Shown here: piece by piece, positions 55,432-64,000 of the stretch
Layout of the letters: each line of letters opens with the position of its first letter
Position numbering within the stretch: position 1 is the stretch's first letter
Source: Marinomonas sp. CT5
Lineage (GTDB): Bacteria; Pseudomonadota; Gammaproteobacteria; Pseudomonadales; Marinomonadaceae
NCBI RefSeq assembly: GCF_018336975.1
Contig: NZ_CP025572.1
Span: forward strand, 3,350,884 to 3,414,883
Reading direction: 5' to 3'
Length of the DNA stretch: 64,000 nt
Program-made: the position numbers and the translations under genes
Notes under the pieces: generated by a model
Database searches by the model: none
What the model saw: only the letters and a program-made list of their open reading frames with translations
What the model was told of the DNA's origin: nothing

Positions 55432-56216
55432 TGAGCAAAACCCCAAAAGCCACACTAACCGCTGCGCTCATTGTTAAAAATGAATCGAAGAATTTAGAAG
55501 TCTGCCTAAGCAGTTTAACTGGATGGGTAGATGATATTGTTATTCTTGACTCAGGAAGCCATGACAACACTCAGGAAATAGCAGAAAAATTCACAAAGCA
55601 TTTTTACTTAAAATCCGACTGGCAAGGCTTTGGTATACAAAGACAAACAGCCCAAAAATACGTATCTACAGACTATGTCTTCTGGATTGATGCAGATGAA
55701 GTGGTTACTGAAGAATTGAAAAAAAGTATTTTAGAGGCCGTCGCTCAAAATAAAGACAAAACAGCCTACAGTATTAATCGTAAAAGCTGGGTATTTGGGC
55801 GTTTTATTGAGCACTCAGGCTGGTACCCAGATAGAGTAACTCGGCTTTACAAGGTAAAAGAAGGTCATTACTCAGACGATTTAGTACATGAAAAAGTACT
55901 TTTAGCGGAAAATGTAAAGCTTGAGTCATTAAAAGGCGATTTAACACATTACACCTACGACGACCTCCAACATTACTTAGTAAAATCAGCATCTTACGCA
56001 AAACTTTCAGCAGACCAGAAAGAAAAACGCGGCAAGAAAACATCCCTAAGCAATGCATCACTTCACGCTTTCGCCTGCTTCATAAAAATGTATCTCATAA
56101 AACGTGGCTTTTTAGATGGTAAGCAAGGTTTTCTTCTTGCGGTATTATCGGCGCACTCCACTTTTGTGAAATACGCCGACCTTTGGATACGCTCGCAACC
56201 TAAGCGCCCCGACTAA
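55428..56216 (+). CDS. WaaE/KdtX-like LPS core glycosyltransferase (GT2)
   Basis: The 262 aa protein is a GT2 transferase: TAALIVKNESKNLEVCLSSL, VILDSGSHDNT, and a metal-binding DxD-type motif in WIDADEVV. The pattern WQGFGIQRQTAQ and LVHEKV is characteristic of the WaaE/KdtX group, which adds glucose to heptose I of the core. Overlaps the waaF stop by 4 nt (ATGA), so it is in the hldD-waaF operon. The exact sugar is inferred. Confidence 0.85.
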   Translation: MMSKTPKATLTAALIVKNESKNLEVCLSSLTGWVDDIVILDSGSHDNTQEIAEKFTKHFYLKSDWQGFGIQRQTAQKYVSTDYVFWIDADEVVTEELKKSILEAVAQNKDKTAYSINRKSWVFGRFIEHSGWYPDRVTRLYKVKEGHYSDDLVHEKVLLAENVKLESLKGDLTHYTYDDLQHYLVKSASYAKLSADQKEKRGKKTSLSNASLHAFACFIKMYLIKRGFLDGKQGFLLAVLSAHSTFVKYADLWIRSQPKRPD

Positions 56217-56218
56217 TA

Positions 56219-57316
56219 TCAGCAGGTTTTATAAATTTCTAACAAAGTATCAACGTGCTTCTTCTGATCAAAGAATTCACAAGCACGTTTTCTTGCCATA
56301 TTAGACAAACGATCCCTTTCTTCACTACTAGAGCTAAGCTTGTCTATCGCATTGGCAAAAGCTTGAGTATCAAAGGGGTCCACAACAACGCCCGTGTCTT
56401 CTAAAAGCTCAGGAATCGCGCCGTGACTGGAGCCAACAATGGCTTTTCTTGCCGCCATAGCTTCAATCACTGTCAACCCAAATGCTTCATTGTGTGAAGG
56501 AATCACTACCACATCAACAGTCTTCAACAAGATATCGGGCTTATTAGTGAAGCCATAAAATGTCACTTTATTTTGCAAATCGTTTTCGGCAACATATGAC
56601 TGAAGCATCTGCACATAGTCTGTCGAACCGCCCGTTTCAGCAGTTAGGCCACCAACTACAACAAGATGTGCCTGACTTAGCGTCAACTGTTTTAAGGCTT
56701 TTAATAGTTCTAGATGCCCTTTACCATTTGATAGGCGACCGACAATACCAATTAAAATAGTATCCGAAGGCAATGATAACTCAGCCTTTAAATCAAGTTC
56801 GATATCTTCGACTTCGGCGATTTCCGTTCCGTACCACAATCTCTTTATTTTATCTTCTGGCATAGGAAGCGCTTTAACATTTCGACCTCGGGTAAAGTTG
56901 CTGATGGATAATACTAAATCCACATTGCGATAAATAAAGCGATGGTAAAAATCTCTTTTTGATCGTTTAGCCCCCATGTGGTCAGTGTAAATCAATTTAA
57001 AACCACATAATTTCTTTAATAAAACAGCCAGCGTCAAATCGCTCGATTTATGGCAGTGAACAACGTCAATCTCACGCTGCTTAATCCATTGCGCAAGACG
57101 AAACAGTTTTCGATACCCTTCACCACGACTGGCTAACGATAACGTACTATCAAATGTCTCTACCATACGAGCATTCGTTGGTGTACCAGTTTGCCCCATA
57201 CCGTACACCTTACAACCCAAAGACATCATTGTTGCCCCGACTCGCATAGGGTACATTTCCAAACCGCCAAAGCCGGTTGAAAGGCAAATGTGCAGTACAT
57301 TCATCTTATTAGACAT
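56219..57316 (-). CDS. GT4-family glycosyltransferase
   Basis: The 365 aa GT-B protein has an N-terminal HICLSTGFGGLEMYPMRVG, VVHCHKSSDL, and the donor-binding domain with IGIVGRLSNGKGHLELLKAL and the EX7E-type PSHNEAFGLTVIEAMA. It is likely an LPS-core or surface-polysaccharide transferase given the neighbours; acceptor and donor are unknown. ATG 57316, or ATG 57304. It converges on the WaaE-like gene with 2 nt between stops. Confidence 0.86.
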   Translation of the reverse strand: MSNKMNVLHICLSTGFGGLEMYPMRVGATMMSLGCKVYGMGQTGTPTNARMVETFDSTLSLASRGEGYRKLFRLAQWIKQREIDVVHCHKSSDLTLAVLLKKLCGFKLIYTDHMGAKRSKRDFYHRFIYRNVDLVLSISNFTRGRNVKALPMPEDKIKRLWYGTEIAEVEDIELDLKAELSLPSDTILIGIVGRLSNGKGHLELLKALKQLTLSQAHLVVVGGLTAETGGSTDYVQMLQSYVAENDLQNKVTFYGFTNKPDILLKTVDVVVIPSHNEAFGLTVIEAMAARKAIVGSSHGAIPELLEDTGVVVDPFDTQAFANAIDKLSSSSEERDRLSNMARKRACEFFDQKKHVDTLLEIYKTC

Positions 57317-57336
57317 TTTAAAAGCATTTCCTATAT

Positions 57337-58353
57337 TTAGAGATTCGTATACCAGGTTTTTATTTCATCAAACAAATTAGTCACATCCAAATCAGCCAAA
57401 GATACCTCTGGCCCACTGGTGGTAAAAGGTAACCAACGACCTTCACTATTAAGCGTTTTCCATCTCAAAGGCTTAGAGGAACGTTTATTAGGGTAAAAAC
57501 CAATTGTCGGTACATCCATCGCACCAGCAATATGTAATGGACCAGTTGACCCAGCTACAAACAAGTTAGCAGTAGCAATAGAGCGCATGAAGTCGGCAAT
57601 ACCATCATTCTTATCATACAAGCTGACATGACTCACCAAGCCTTGCAAAGCATCAACTAGCGACTGGGAGATAGGCGCTTCACCAGGCCCTGCGGTTATG
57701 ACAAAGTGAAAATGATCAATACCATCTAAGAAAACAATCAATTTCATCCATTGGCCTTGCGTCAGCGTATTAGAAGATCCACCAGTCACAGGATGAACAA
57801 AACACAATTTCCGTTCAACGCTGACTCCGAGAGCATCAAGCTTGTTTAACTGCTTAGTTACCTCTTCAGGAGAATAAGAAAACATCGGTGACATTTCTGG
57901 TTGGTCTTCACCACCCAACAACGCTATAAAATAATGAGCCAGTTCTAGGTTGTATTGAAATTCAGGTTTAAGTGACTTAGAACGACGCTGACGCAGTGTG
58001 TGGGTATATAAAAACTGCACCCACTTTGTGGCAGGAGCAACTCGAACCGGTATTTTAGCCTGTCGAACTAAAGTGGCATTATAAGAGTCTGAAAACAAAC
58101 AAATCACGGCATCAAACTTATGTTTTTTAAGTTCTGTTACTAATGATTTTTTATTTTGGGGATCCTTAGGATCAATAATGATGTCATCAATCCAAGCAAA
58201 AGATTGAGCGATGTCTTTTGTGTAATTTGGCACCAATGCCGTCAGAGTGGCACTCGGAAAAGCATTTTTAATCGCTTGTATGGCAGGTAAAGCAAGGACG
58301 AAATCGCCAATTTTATCATTGCGTACCACTAAAATCTTCTTTACTTCCGACAT
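57337..58353 (-). CDS. GT9-family LPS heptosyltransferase
   Basis: The 338 aa protein has the GT9 start ILVVRNDKIGDFVLALPAIQAIK, VHPVTGGSS and FVAGSTGPLHIAGAMDVPTIGFYP. It resembles WaaC/WaaQ heptosyltransferases. With waaF nearby, it could be heptosyltransferase I or III; I cannot separate these by eye. ATG 58353; followed 20 nt later by the GT4 gene, so the two are probably co-transcribed. Confidence 0.86.
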   Translation of the reverse strand: MSEVKKILVVRNDKIGDFVLALPAIQAIKNAFPSATLTALVPNYTKDIAQSFAWIDDIIIDPKDPQNKKSLVTELKKHKFDAVICLFSDSYNATLVRQAKIPVRVAPATKWVQFLYTHTLRQRRSKSLKPEFQYNLELAHYFIALLGGEDQPEMSPMFSYSPEEVTKQLNKLDALGVSVERKLCFVHPVTGGSSNTLTQGQWMKLIVFLDGIDHFHFVITAGPGEAPISQSLVDALQGLVSHVSLYDKNDGIADFMRSIATANLFVAGSTGPLHIAGAMDVPTIGFYPNKRSSKPLRWKTLNSEGRWLPFTTSGPEVSLADLDVTNLFDEIKTWYTNL

Positions 58354-58592
58354 AAACTAACTTCCTAACATTAAGCTCTTGGCTTTTGCTTAATAATGAC
58401 CTACTAATAAGTCATCAGCTTAGCAAGACTTACATTTTCGCGATAAAAAATGAGAGCTAAATCGGAAAATTAATGCTCTGCAAGACAAAATCAAACACAT
58501 TTTAAGTAGGTTCTTTAGCGCTTTCAATAAAAAGTGTAGGCAAAACCCTATAAGTCGCACTAGTCTATTAAAGAAACAACTAGGAGTTCTAT

Positions 58593-58910
58593 ATGAAGTT
58601 TGAACTGGTCGATCGTCAAGGTTATATCCCTGATCTTAACTATGGTGACGCAGGACAAGAACTTTCCTGCTTTATTCCCGCTGATTACCCCTTCCAACAA
58701 GTCAGTTACAACAATGGCGAAGGTGAAGCCATCATCGACAAACACACATGGCAATTTTTCTTTACTCAAGAAGGAATTGGAATGCAGTTAATCGATGGCA
58801 TTGTCACTCTCAAAGAAGCTGAGCATTTCCTACATGATGTTAAGTCACACATCTGGGGAGAAGCCAACCAAGAAGTCCAGATTTTCATCGCTGGAGCAAC
58901 ACCTAAGTAA
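58593..58910 (+). CDS. Small uncharacterised protein (105 aa)
   Basis: I do not recognise this protein. It is soluble, acidic (many Asp/Glu), has no signal or membrane segment, and reads like a small folded alpha/beta domain (ELSCFIPADYPFQQVSY, HTWQFFFTQEGIGMQLI, VQIFIAGATPK). It is likely real: AGGAG lies 7 nt before ATG 58593, and a 14 bp hairpin terminator follows the stop. It is a single-gene unit between divergent heptosyltransferase and convergent sseA. Confidence 0.72.
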   Translation: MKFELVDRQGYIPDLNYGDAGQELSCFIPADYPFQQVSYNNGEGEAIIDKHTWQFFFTQEGIGMQLIDGIVTLKEAEHFLHDVKSHIWGEANQEVQIFIAGATPK

Positions 58911-58917
58911 TTCATGT

Positions 58918-58958
58918 AACAAGTGACTAAGCTCTAATAATAGACTTAGTCACTTGTT
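58918..58958. terminator. Hairpin terminator between the 105 aa gene and sseA
   Basis: A perfect 14 bp stem (58918-58931 with 58945-58958) has a 13 nt loop. It lies between convergent genes 7 nt after the small gene and 20 nt before the sseA stop, so it likely serves both. Confidence 0.8.
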
Positions 58959-58977
58959 ATTTATATTAGAAATGACG

Positions 58978-59823
58978 CTATAAACTCTTGGACGCTCGCA
59001 ACATTCTTTTCGACCATTGACTCCATGAGCCGACATACACTTGCTTAGCTTCTATTCCCGCATAATTTAAAGCCAGAACATTATGACAAGCCGTCACACC
59101 TGAGCCGCAGTAATATACATAGGCATCACTGCTATTAGACAACCAGTCTTGCCATTCAACATGCAATTGTTCCGCAGGCTTAAAGCAACCCTCCGCATCT
59201 AAGTTATCAGAGAAAGGACGATTAATGGCACCTGGAATATGCCCAGCGATAGGGTCCATCGTTTCATTCTCTCCATTAAAACGATCTGCCGCTCTGGCAT
59301 CCACCAGCTGAAACTGATTGGTTTCGAAATTTTCGACAATGGCTTGTTCATCCACAGCCCAAGGAAACGACACAGAGAAACAATACTCAGACATTATAGA
59401 GTTTGGCGCTTTTACCGAAACTTCACGATTTTCTCGTCGCCACTTTGGAAAGCCGCCATCTAACACTCGAGTTTGTATATTTTGTTGGCTTAGCATCCAC
59501 CAAGCACGGGCGGCAATCGCCCCTCCCATATCATCATAAACAATTACCTGAGTATTTGAGTCTATCCCCCAGATTTGCAATTGCTTGGAAAAAGTAGTCA
59601 CGTCTGGCAATGGATGGCGGCCCGTAAGCTCCGTCTCTGGTGCTGCAAGTTCATGGTGCACATCGACAAAAATAGCACCGGGGATATGACCCTTATCGTA
59701 TTCTAATTTTCCTTTAGCATGGTCAGCCAAATAAAACCGACAATCTAAAACAACCACATTCGGCTGCCCAAGTAACAGGGCCAATTCATTTGTATCAATG
59801 AGTGTTTTTAATAGCACAGGCAT
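58978..59823 (-). CDS. sseA: 3-mercaptopyruvate sulfurtransferase SseA
   Basis: SseA transfers sulfur from 3-mercaptopyruvate to thiol acceptors or cyanide. The 281 aa protein has two rhodanese domains; the C-terminal one carries the catalytic loop CGSGVTAC, the CG[ST]GVTA form typical of mercaptopyruvate rather than thiosulfate sulfurtransferase. Both CH2-type DxR motifs are present (VVLDCRF, LVDARAADRF). ATG 59823. A single gene divergent from tlyA. Confidence in the family is high. Confidence 0.92.
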   Translation of the reverse strand: MPVLLKTLIDTNELALLLGQPNVVVLDCRFYLADHAKGKLEYDKGHIPGAIFVDVHHELAAPETELTGRHPLPDVTTFSKQLQIWGIDSNTQVIVYDDMGGAIAARAWWMLSQQNIQTRVLDGGFPKWRRENREVSVKAPNSIMSEYCFSVSFPWAVDEQAIVENFETNQFQLVDARAADRFNGENETMDPIAGHIPGAINRPFSDNLDAEGCFKPAEQLHVEWQDWLSNSSDAYVYYCGSGVTACHNVLALNYAGIEAKQVYVGSWSQWSKRMLRASKSL

Positions 59824-59936
59824 TCCTTAGACAATCACCAATGGCCGCAAGAGACCAATTCTGTTAATTATAAATCTACTTTGATTATGCGTTTTTTGCT
59901 AATATTCGCAGCAAATATCCTACTACTGAGTTTTCT

Positions 59937-60701
59937 ATGTTACGTATCGACCTTATCCTTACTGAGCAAGGCCTAGCTAAATCTCGCTCACAAGCACAAA
60001 CCTTTATTAGTGAAGGAAAAGTTTCATACAAACAAAACCAATCTTGGATAAAAGTCAGTAAACCCAGCTTAAAGCTTCCTCCAGACATTGAACTCAATGT
60101 TATCGCAGACGAGGCAGACAAATACGTGTCCCGTGGTGCGTTGAAACTTGAAGGCGCTTTACTGCATACACAGCTCAATATCGACAACTTCCTTGTGTTA
60201 GATATCGGCCAATCTACCGGAGGCTTTAGCGATTGCGCCATTCAACATGGTGCGGCACATGTTGTTGGCGTAGAGGTAGGACATGGACAGCTAGATCCAC
60301 GATTACAAAATCATCCAAATATTACTTGTCTAGAAGGGATAAACGCACGAAACCTAAGCGTTGAAGACTTACAAGATCACTTTCCAGCAGAAGGCTTTGA
60401 CCTAGCTGTGATGGATGTTTCTTTTATCTCACAGACAAAGATTTTGCCACAACTTCCCAAATTACTAAGCAAAACAGGCCACCTAATCACCTTGGTAAAG
60501 CCACAATTTGAGGTAGGCAAAGAGTTCATTGGTAAAGGCGGGATTGTAAAAGACAAAGGGCGAGTCAAGCAGCTTGAGAAAGACATTCAGGACGTCGTAA
60601 AAGCGCTTGGTTTTGAGGTGAAGTGTTATATAGAGAGCCCAATAAAAGGCGGGGATGGAAATCAGGAATTTCTACTTTGGGCCACAAAGAAAGACACCTA
60701 A
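59937..60701 (+). CDS. tlyA: TlyA-family rRNA 2'-O-methyltransferase (S4 plus FtsJ domains)
   Basis: The 254 aa protein has an N-terminal S4 RNA-binding domain (LRIDLILTEQGLAKSRSQAQ) and a FtsJ/RrmJ-like SAM methyltransferase domain (VLDIGQSTGGFSDCAIQ, DLAVMDVSFIS, TLVKPQFEVG). TlyA in mycobacteria methylates 16S and 23S rRNA and affects capreomycin sensitivity; some members were once called hemolysins. ATG 59937. Target in this organism is inferred. Confidence 0.9.
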   Translation: MLRIDLILTEQGLAKSRSQAQTFISEGKVSYKQNQSWIKVSKPSLKLPPDIELNVIADEADKYVSRGALKLEGALLHTQLNIDNFLVLDIGQSTGGFSDCAIQHGAAHVVGVEVGHGQLDPRLQNHPNITCLEGINARNLSVEDLQDHFPAEGFDLAVMDVSFISQTKILPQLPKLLSKTGHLITLVKPQFEVGKEFIGKGGIVKDKGRVKQLEKDIQDVVKALGFEVKCYIESPIKGGDGNQEFLLWATKKDT

Positions 60702-60713
60702 AACCCAACTCTT

Positions 60714-62093
60714 TTAGAGAACCTCATCATAACCATGACTAGTCGTTGGCAAGATCTCACAAGCTTCTTTTTCTTCTAGTTCAGCAATGTAGCTCCTTGC
60801 CATATAAAACCCTAAGCAACCAAAAATTACCGACCCCATAGCTTGCCCAAAAAGGATGCCTTCCGCCCCCATAAAGAGAGAGAAGATAATAATAAGGGGC
60901 CAGGTTCCTAACGTAGCTCGGCCAAAGTTCAGCAAAGTGCTGTTCAAAGGTTTGCCGAGATTATTAAAAGCCGCAATCGCAATAAACAACAAGCTCTGAA
61001 AGAAAAAACTAAAAGAGGTATAGGTAGCAAAAAATCGAATCATATCGGCACTACCCTGTGAGGCATGAAATACCGATACCAGCCAATCTTGCATATGATA
61101 AAGAGCAAAACACAACACCAAGCAGTAACCCAAAGCATAAACTACCGCACTAGTCATTGCGCTGTGCATTCGATCAAAACGTCCTGCTCCATAGTTTTGC
61201 CCTAAGATAGGCCCAACCGCACCAGACAAAGCAAATATCCCACCAAACACAACAGGAATGATCCGCCCTATCACCGCTATCGCCGCAACAGCATCATCAC
61301 CAAATGAAGCCGTATGCTCCATCACAATGGCATTCGCTAAAGGAGAAGACATGTTGGTTAGCATGGCAGGAATGGCAATCATAGAAATCGATTTAACGTC
61401 TTTAAAAAAGTCCATTAAATCAAATTGGCCCAACATCTTATGGATATGAACTACGCCGTAATAAGACACAGCCACCATAGAAAAACGTGCGATTAGAGAA
61501 GCAATAGCAGCCCCTTGCACCCCTAAGCCAAAAACGAAAATAAAAATAGGGTCGAGTAACGCATTGACTAAGCCGCCAACCATAGTCGCATACATAGCAC
61601 GTCGAGCGTCGCCCAAAGCTCTCATAATGCCAGAACCGATCATGCCAATCATGACCGCAGGCATGCCTATGACCAAAATCTGTAAATATCCAGTTGCCAA
61701 GTCTAATGTTCGACCAGTGGCCCCGATATATAAAAGAATATGAGGAATATTAGGCCAAATAAGCCAAACCACACCGCTAGAAAAGAAAATACCAAATGCC
61801 AAGACATTGACGGCTCGACGCTTTGCAAGCTCAACCTGACCTTCTCCAATCGCTCTAGAGACCAACGCCGTTGCCGCAATAGCCACCGCAATGCTCAAGG
61901 AAATGGTAAAAAACATAACCGTACTGGCAAACCCCACGGCGGCCACAGCTTCTTTTTCACCAAGCATAGACAGAAAGAGCATATCAACCAAATCAACCAA
62001 GAACATGCACATTAATCCAAATGCACCTGTGGCTGACATGACAACAACATGCTTAAAGGTTGAACCTTCTGTAAGCTTTGCCGGAGCTGGCAT
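60714..62093 (-). CDS. MATE-family efflux transporter
   Basis: The 459 aa protein has about twelve membrane segments in two MATE halves (VDMLFLSMLGEKEAVAAVGFASTV and AFGLGVQGAAIASLIARF-type stretches). Family members expel cationic drugs in exchange for sodium or protons. ATG 62093. It converges on tlyA with 12 nt between stops and lies 140 nt after lon on the same strand, separated by a terminator. Substrate unknown. Confidence 0.9.
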   Translation of the reverse strand: MPAPAKLTEGSTFKHVVVMSATGAFGLMCMFLVDLVDMLFLSMLGEKEAVAAVGFASTVMFFTISLSIAVAIAATALVSRAIGEGQVELAKRRAVNVLAFGIFFSSGVVWLIWPNIPHILLYIGATGRTLDLATGYLQILVIGMPAVMIGMIGSGIMRALGDARRAMYATMVGGLVNALLDPIFIFVFGLGVQGAAIASLIARFSMVAVSYYGVVHIHKMLGQFDLMDFFKDVKSISMIAIPAMLTNMSSPLANAIVMEHTASFGDDAVAAIAVIGRIIPVVFGGIFALSGAVGPILGQNYGAGRFDRMHSAMTSAVVYALGYCLVLCFALYHMQDWLVSVFHASQGSADMIRFFATYTSFSFFFQSLLFIAIAAFNNLGKPLNSTLLNFGRATLGTWPLIIIFSLFMGAEGILFGQAMGSVIFGCLGFYMARSYIAELEEKEACEILPTTSHGYDEVL

Positions 62094-62142
62094 TTCTTTC
62101 CCCTAAAAATGACGCCGCAAAACACTGCAACACATTGCGTCA

Positions 62143-62181
62143 AAAAATAAAAAACCGGACAAGCAATCTACTTGTCCGGTT
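62143..62181 (-). terminator. Rho-independent terminator of lon
   Basis: On the minus strand an 11 bp perfect stem (AACCGGACAAG with CTTGTCCGGTT, 62153-62163 and 62171-62181) with a 7 nt loop is followed by a T-rich run (TTTTATTTTTTG). It lies 52 nt after the lon stop. Confidence 0.85.
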
Positions 62182-62233
62182 GGTTATTTTCTCATGTATA
62201 TTGAGTTGAGAAAATGATTACATTATGGATAAC

Positions 62234-64000
62234 TCAATGAAGATGATTATTTGAACGGTTAAACACAACTTTTTCGACATCTGCGAAACGCTCAGCAAAA
62301 TGCACCGTCATCCCTTCCTTCACCGACTCAGGTAATTCTTCAAAATCTCGACGATTAGGCTCAGGCAAAATCACCTCACTGATTTTACTGCGTTTAGCCG
62401 CGATGATCTTCTCGCGAATACCACCAACGGCCAACACTTGCCCAGTCAAGGTCAGCTCCCCTGTCATCGCCAAACCACGACGTACAGGTTCCCCTTTCGC
62501 CAATGACAACAAAGCCGTCGCCATAGAAATGCCCGCACTTGGGCCATCTTTAGGCGTTGCCCCTTCTGGCACATGCAAATGCACAAGGCTCTTATCAAAA
62601 AACTCAGGTGCCTTTTGATAACTCTTGGTGTGTGAGAAAACATAAGAATAAGCAATCTCGGCAGACTCCTTCATCACATCCCCCAGTTTACCGGTAAGTT
62701 TTAATCCACGGGTTAAGTCATGCACCTTATTAGCTTCAATGGGTAAGGTTGCTCCTCCCATAGAAGTCCAAGCCAATCCTGTCACCACACCGACGCCCTG
62801 CAATGTCTTCTCGGGTCTGAAATACGGCATCCCCAATAAGGTTTCCACGTCTTTCACACCGACATTAATATGCTCTTTTTCGCCCGTCATTAATTCAACG
62901 ACACTCTTGCGCAATATTTTTTGCAGCAATTTATCCAACCCTCGAACACCCGCTTCACGAGCGTAATGCTCAATAATATGACGTAACGCGGCATCAGTAA
63001 TGTTCAACTGCTTCTTCAACAGCTTGTTTTTCTTCAACAGCTTAGGCCATAAATGTTGTTTCACTATGGCAAGCTTCTCATCACCGATATAGCCCGATAA
63101 ACGAATCACATCCATCCTATCTAACAGGGGCGCTGGGATGGTATCCAACTGATTCGCGGTACAAATGAACAAGGCTTTCGATAAATCAATGCGCATATCT
63201 AGATAGTGATCAAGGAATTCAACATTTTGCTCAGGGTCCAACGCTTCTAACAATGAAGAGGCAGGGTCACCTTGGAACGAAGAGCCAATTTTATCGATCT
63301 CGTCCAACATGATGACAGGGTTTTCAACTTCCACATCTTTTAAGGCTTGAACAAACTTACCAGGCAAAGCCCCAATATAAGTTCGACGATGTCCTTTGAT
63401 TTCCGCCTCATCCCGCATACCACCAAGACTAAAACGGTAGAACTTACGATTCAGAGACTCAGCGATAGATTTACCAATCGACGTTTTACCCACACCAGGA
63501 GGACCGACCAGCAATAAAATACTACCGCCCATTTCACCACGATGAGCGCCCAGTGCTAAAAACTCCACAATGCGATCTTTGATATCACTTAATCCAGCAT
63601 GATGGGACTCTAGAACCTCTCTTGCTAGTTTAATGTCTAAGTTATCCTCAGAATGAACGCCCCAAGGAAGCGACGTTGCCCAATCCAAATAATTACGAGT
63701 CACTCCATACTCAGGAGACCCTGTTTCAAGAATACTAAGCTTATGTAACTCTTCTTGAATTTTTTCACTCACCGCTTTCGGCAGTGTTTTGCCATCTAAT
63801 CGCTCTTGAAATGTTTCCACATCTGATGTGCGATCGTCCTTCGAAATACCCAGTTCTTTCTGAATAATTTTTAGCTGCTCTTTAAGAAAAAAGTCACGCT
63901 GGTGTTTCCCTATTTTATCATTCACCTCTGCGCTGATTTCATTTTGTAAACGAGCAATTTCAAGCTCTTTTCTTAACAAGGTTAACGCTAGATGCATACG
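62234..64000 (-). CDS. lon: ATP-dependent protease Lon (5' part beyond the window)
   Basis: Lon degrades misfolded and regulatory proteins. The visible 588 codons are the C-terminal three-quarters: the helical end of the N domain (FFLKEQLKIIQKELG), the AAA+ domain with Walker A VGPPGVGKTSIGKSI and Walker B PVIMLDEIDKIG, and the protease domain with catalytic Ser in PKDGPSAGISMATAL and the later Lys in REKIIAAKR. The reading frame is open to the window edge, so the true start is outside; the first visible Met is internal. The C-terminus is NNHLH. Identity is certain. Confidence 0.96.
   Translation of the reverse strand, partial: RMHLALTLLRKELEIARLQNEISAEVNDKIGKHQRDFFLKEQLKIIQKELGISKDDRTSDVETFQERLDGKTLPKAVSEKIQEELHKLSILETGSPEYGVTRNYLDWATSLPWGVHSEDNLDIKLAREVLESHHAGLSDIKDRIVEFLALGAHRGEMGGSILLLVGPPGVGKTSIGKSIAESLNRKFYRFSLGGMRDEAEIKGHRRTYIGALPGKFVQALKDVEVENPVIMLDEIDKIGSSFQGDPASSLLEALDPEQNVEFLDHYLDMRIDLSKALFICTANQLDTIPAPLLDRMDVIRLSGYIGDEKLAIVKQHLWPKLLKKNKLLKKQLNITDAALRHIIEHYAREAGVRGLDKLLQKILRKSVVELMTGEKEHINVGVKDVETLLGMPYFRPEKTLQGVGVVTGLAWTSMGGATLPIEANKVHDLTRGLKLTGKLGDVMKESAEIAYSYVFSHTKSYQKAPEFFDKSLVHLHVPEGATPKDGPSAGISMATALLSLAKGEPVRRGLAMTGELTLTGQVLAVGGIREKIIAAKRSKISEVILPEPNRRDFEELPESVKEGMTVHFAERFADVEKVVFNRSNNHLH

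Noticed and set aside
1..64000. tRNA genes, CRISPR arrays, insertion sequences or prophage
   Set aside because: No cloverleaf-like clusters, spaced direct repeats, transposases, integrases or phage genes were seen; the window is almost entirely core-genome genes.

Overview
The window looks like a chromosomal segment of a marine gammaproteobacterium, most likely Marinomonas or a close relative (Oceanospirillales). This rests on moderate-to-low GC, Pseudomonas-type flagellar gene order (fleSR, fliE-J, fliK-R, flhBAF, fliA, cheYZA), an Aer-type receptor and a standard LPS core set. The genus is inferred, not proven. I see no tRNA, rRNA, CRISPR array, insertion sequence or prophage.

Region 1 (1-28984, all minus strand) is one very long flagellar and chemotaxis cluster. 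In transcription order it runs: an AAA-less FleQ-like regulator, fleS, fleR, fliE F G H I J, a non-standard four-gene signalling block (degenerate CheA-like protein, membrane PAS protein, STAS protein, REC-PP2C-ATPase regulator), fliK L M N O P Q R, flhB, flhA, flhF, fliA, cheY, cheZ and the 5' part of cheA. Two departures from the usual polar-flagellum layout stand out. The gene at the fleQ position lacks the whole sigma54-activating ATPase domain, and flhG/fleN is missing from its usual place between flhF and fliA. FleN normally restrains FleQ through that ATPase domain, so the two absences may be connected.

Region 2 (29076-35811) holds biotin synthesis: bioB-F-H-C-D on the minus strand and comF-bioA on the plus strand. 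A BirA-type operator overlaps a strong bioB promoter between them and lies inside the first codons of comF. A strong hairpin terminator follows bioA.

Region 3 (35834-41120) has an aer-like receptor, dnaB, and the rpsF-rpsR-DUF2232-rplI ribosomal operon with its own promoter and terminator.

Region 4 (41243-47680) has a MipA/OmpV-like porin, two convergent EamA transporters that share one terminator hairpin, and the thiamine ABC transporter thiBPQ behind a TPP riboswitch.

Region 5 (47706-58353) is LPS inner-core synthesis: waaA, msbA and hldE on the minus strand; an AGE-family isomerase, hldD, waaF and a WaaE/KdtX-like transferase on the plus strand; then a GT4 glycosyltransferase and a heptosyltransferase on the minus strand.

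Region 6 (58593-64000) has a small orphan protein, sseA, tlyA, a MATE efflux pump, and lon, whose 5' end lies beyond the window.
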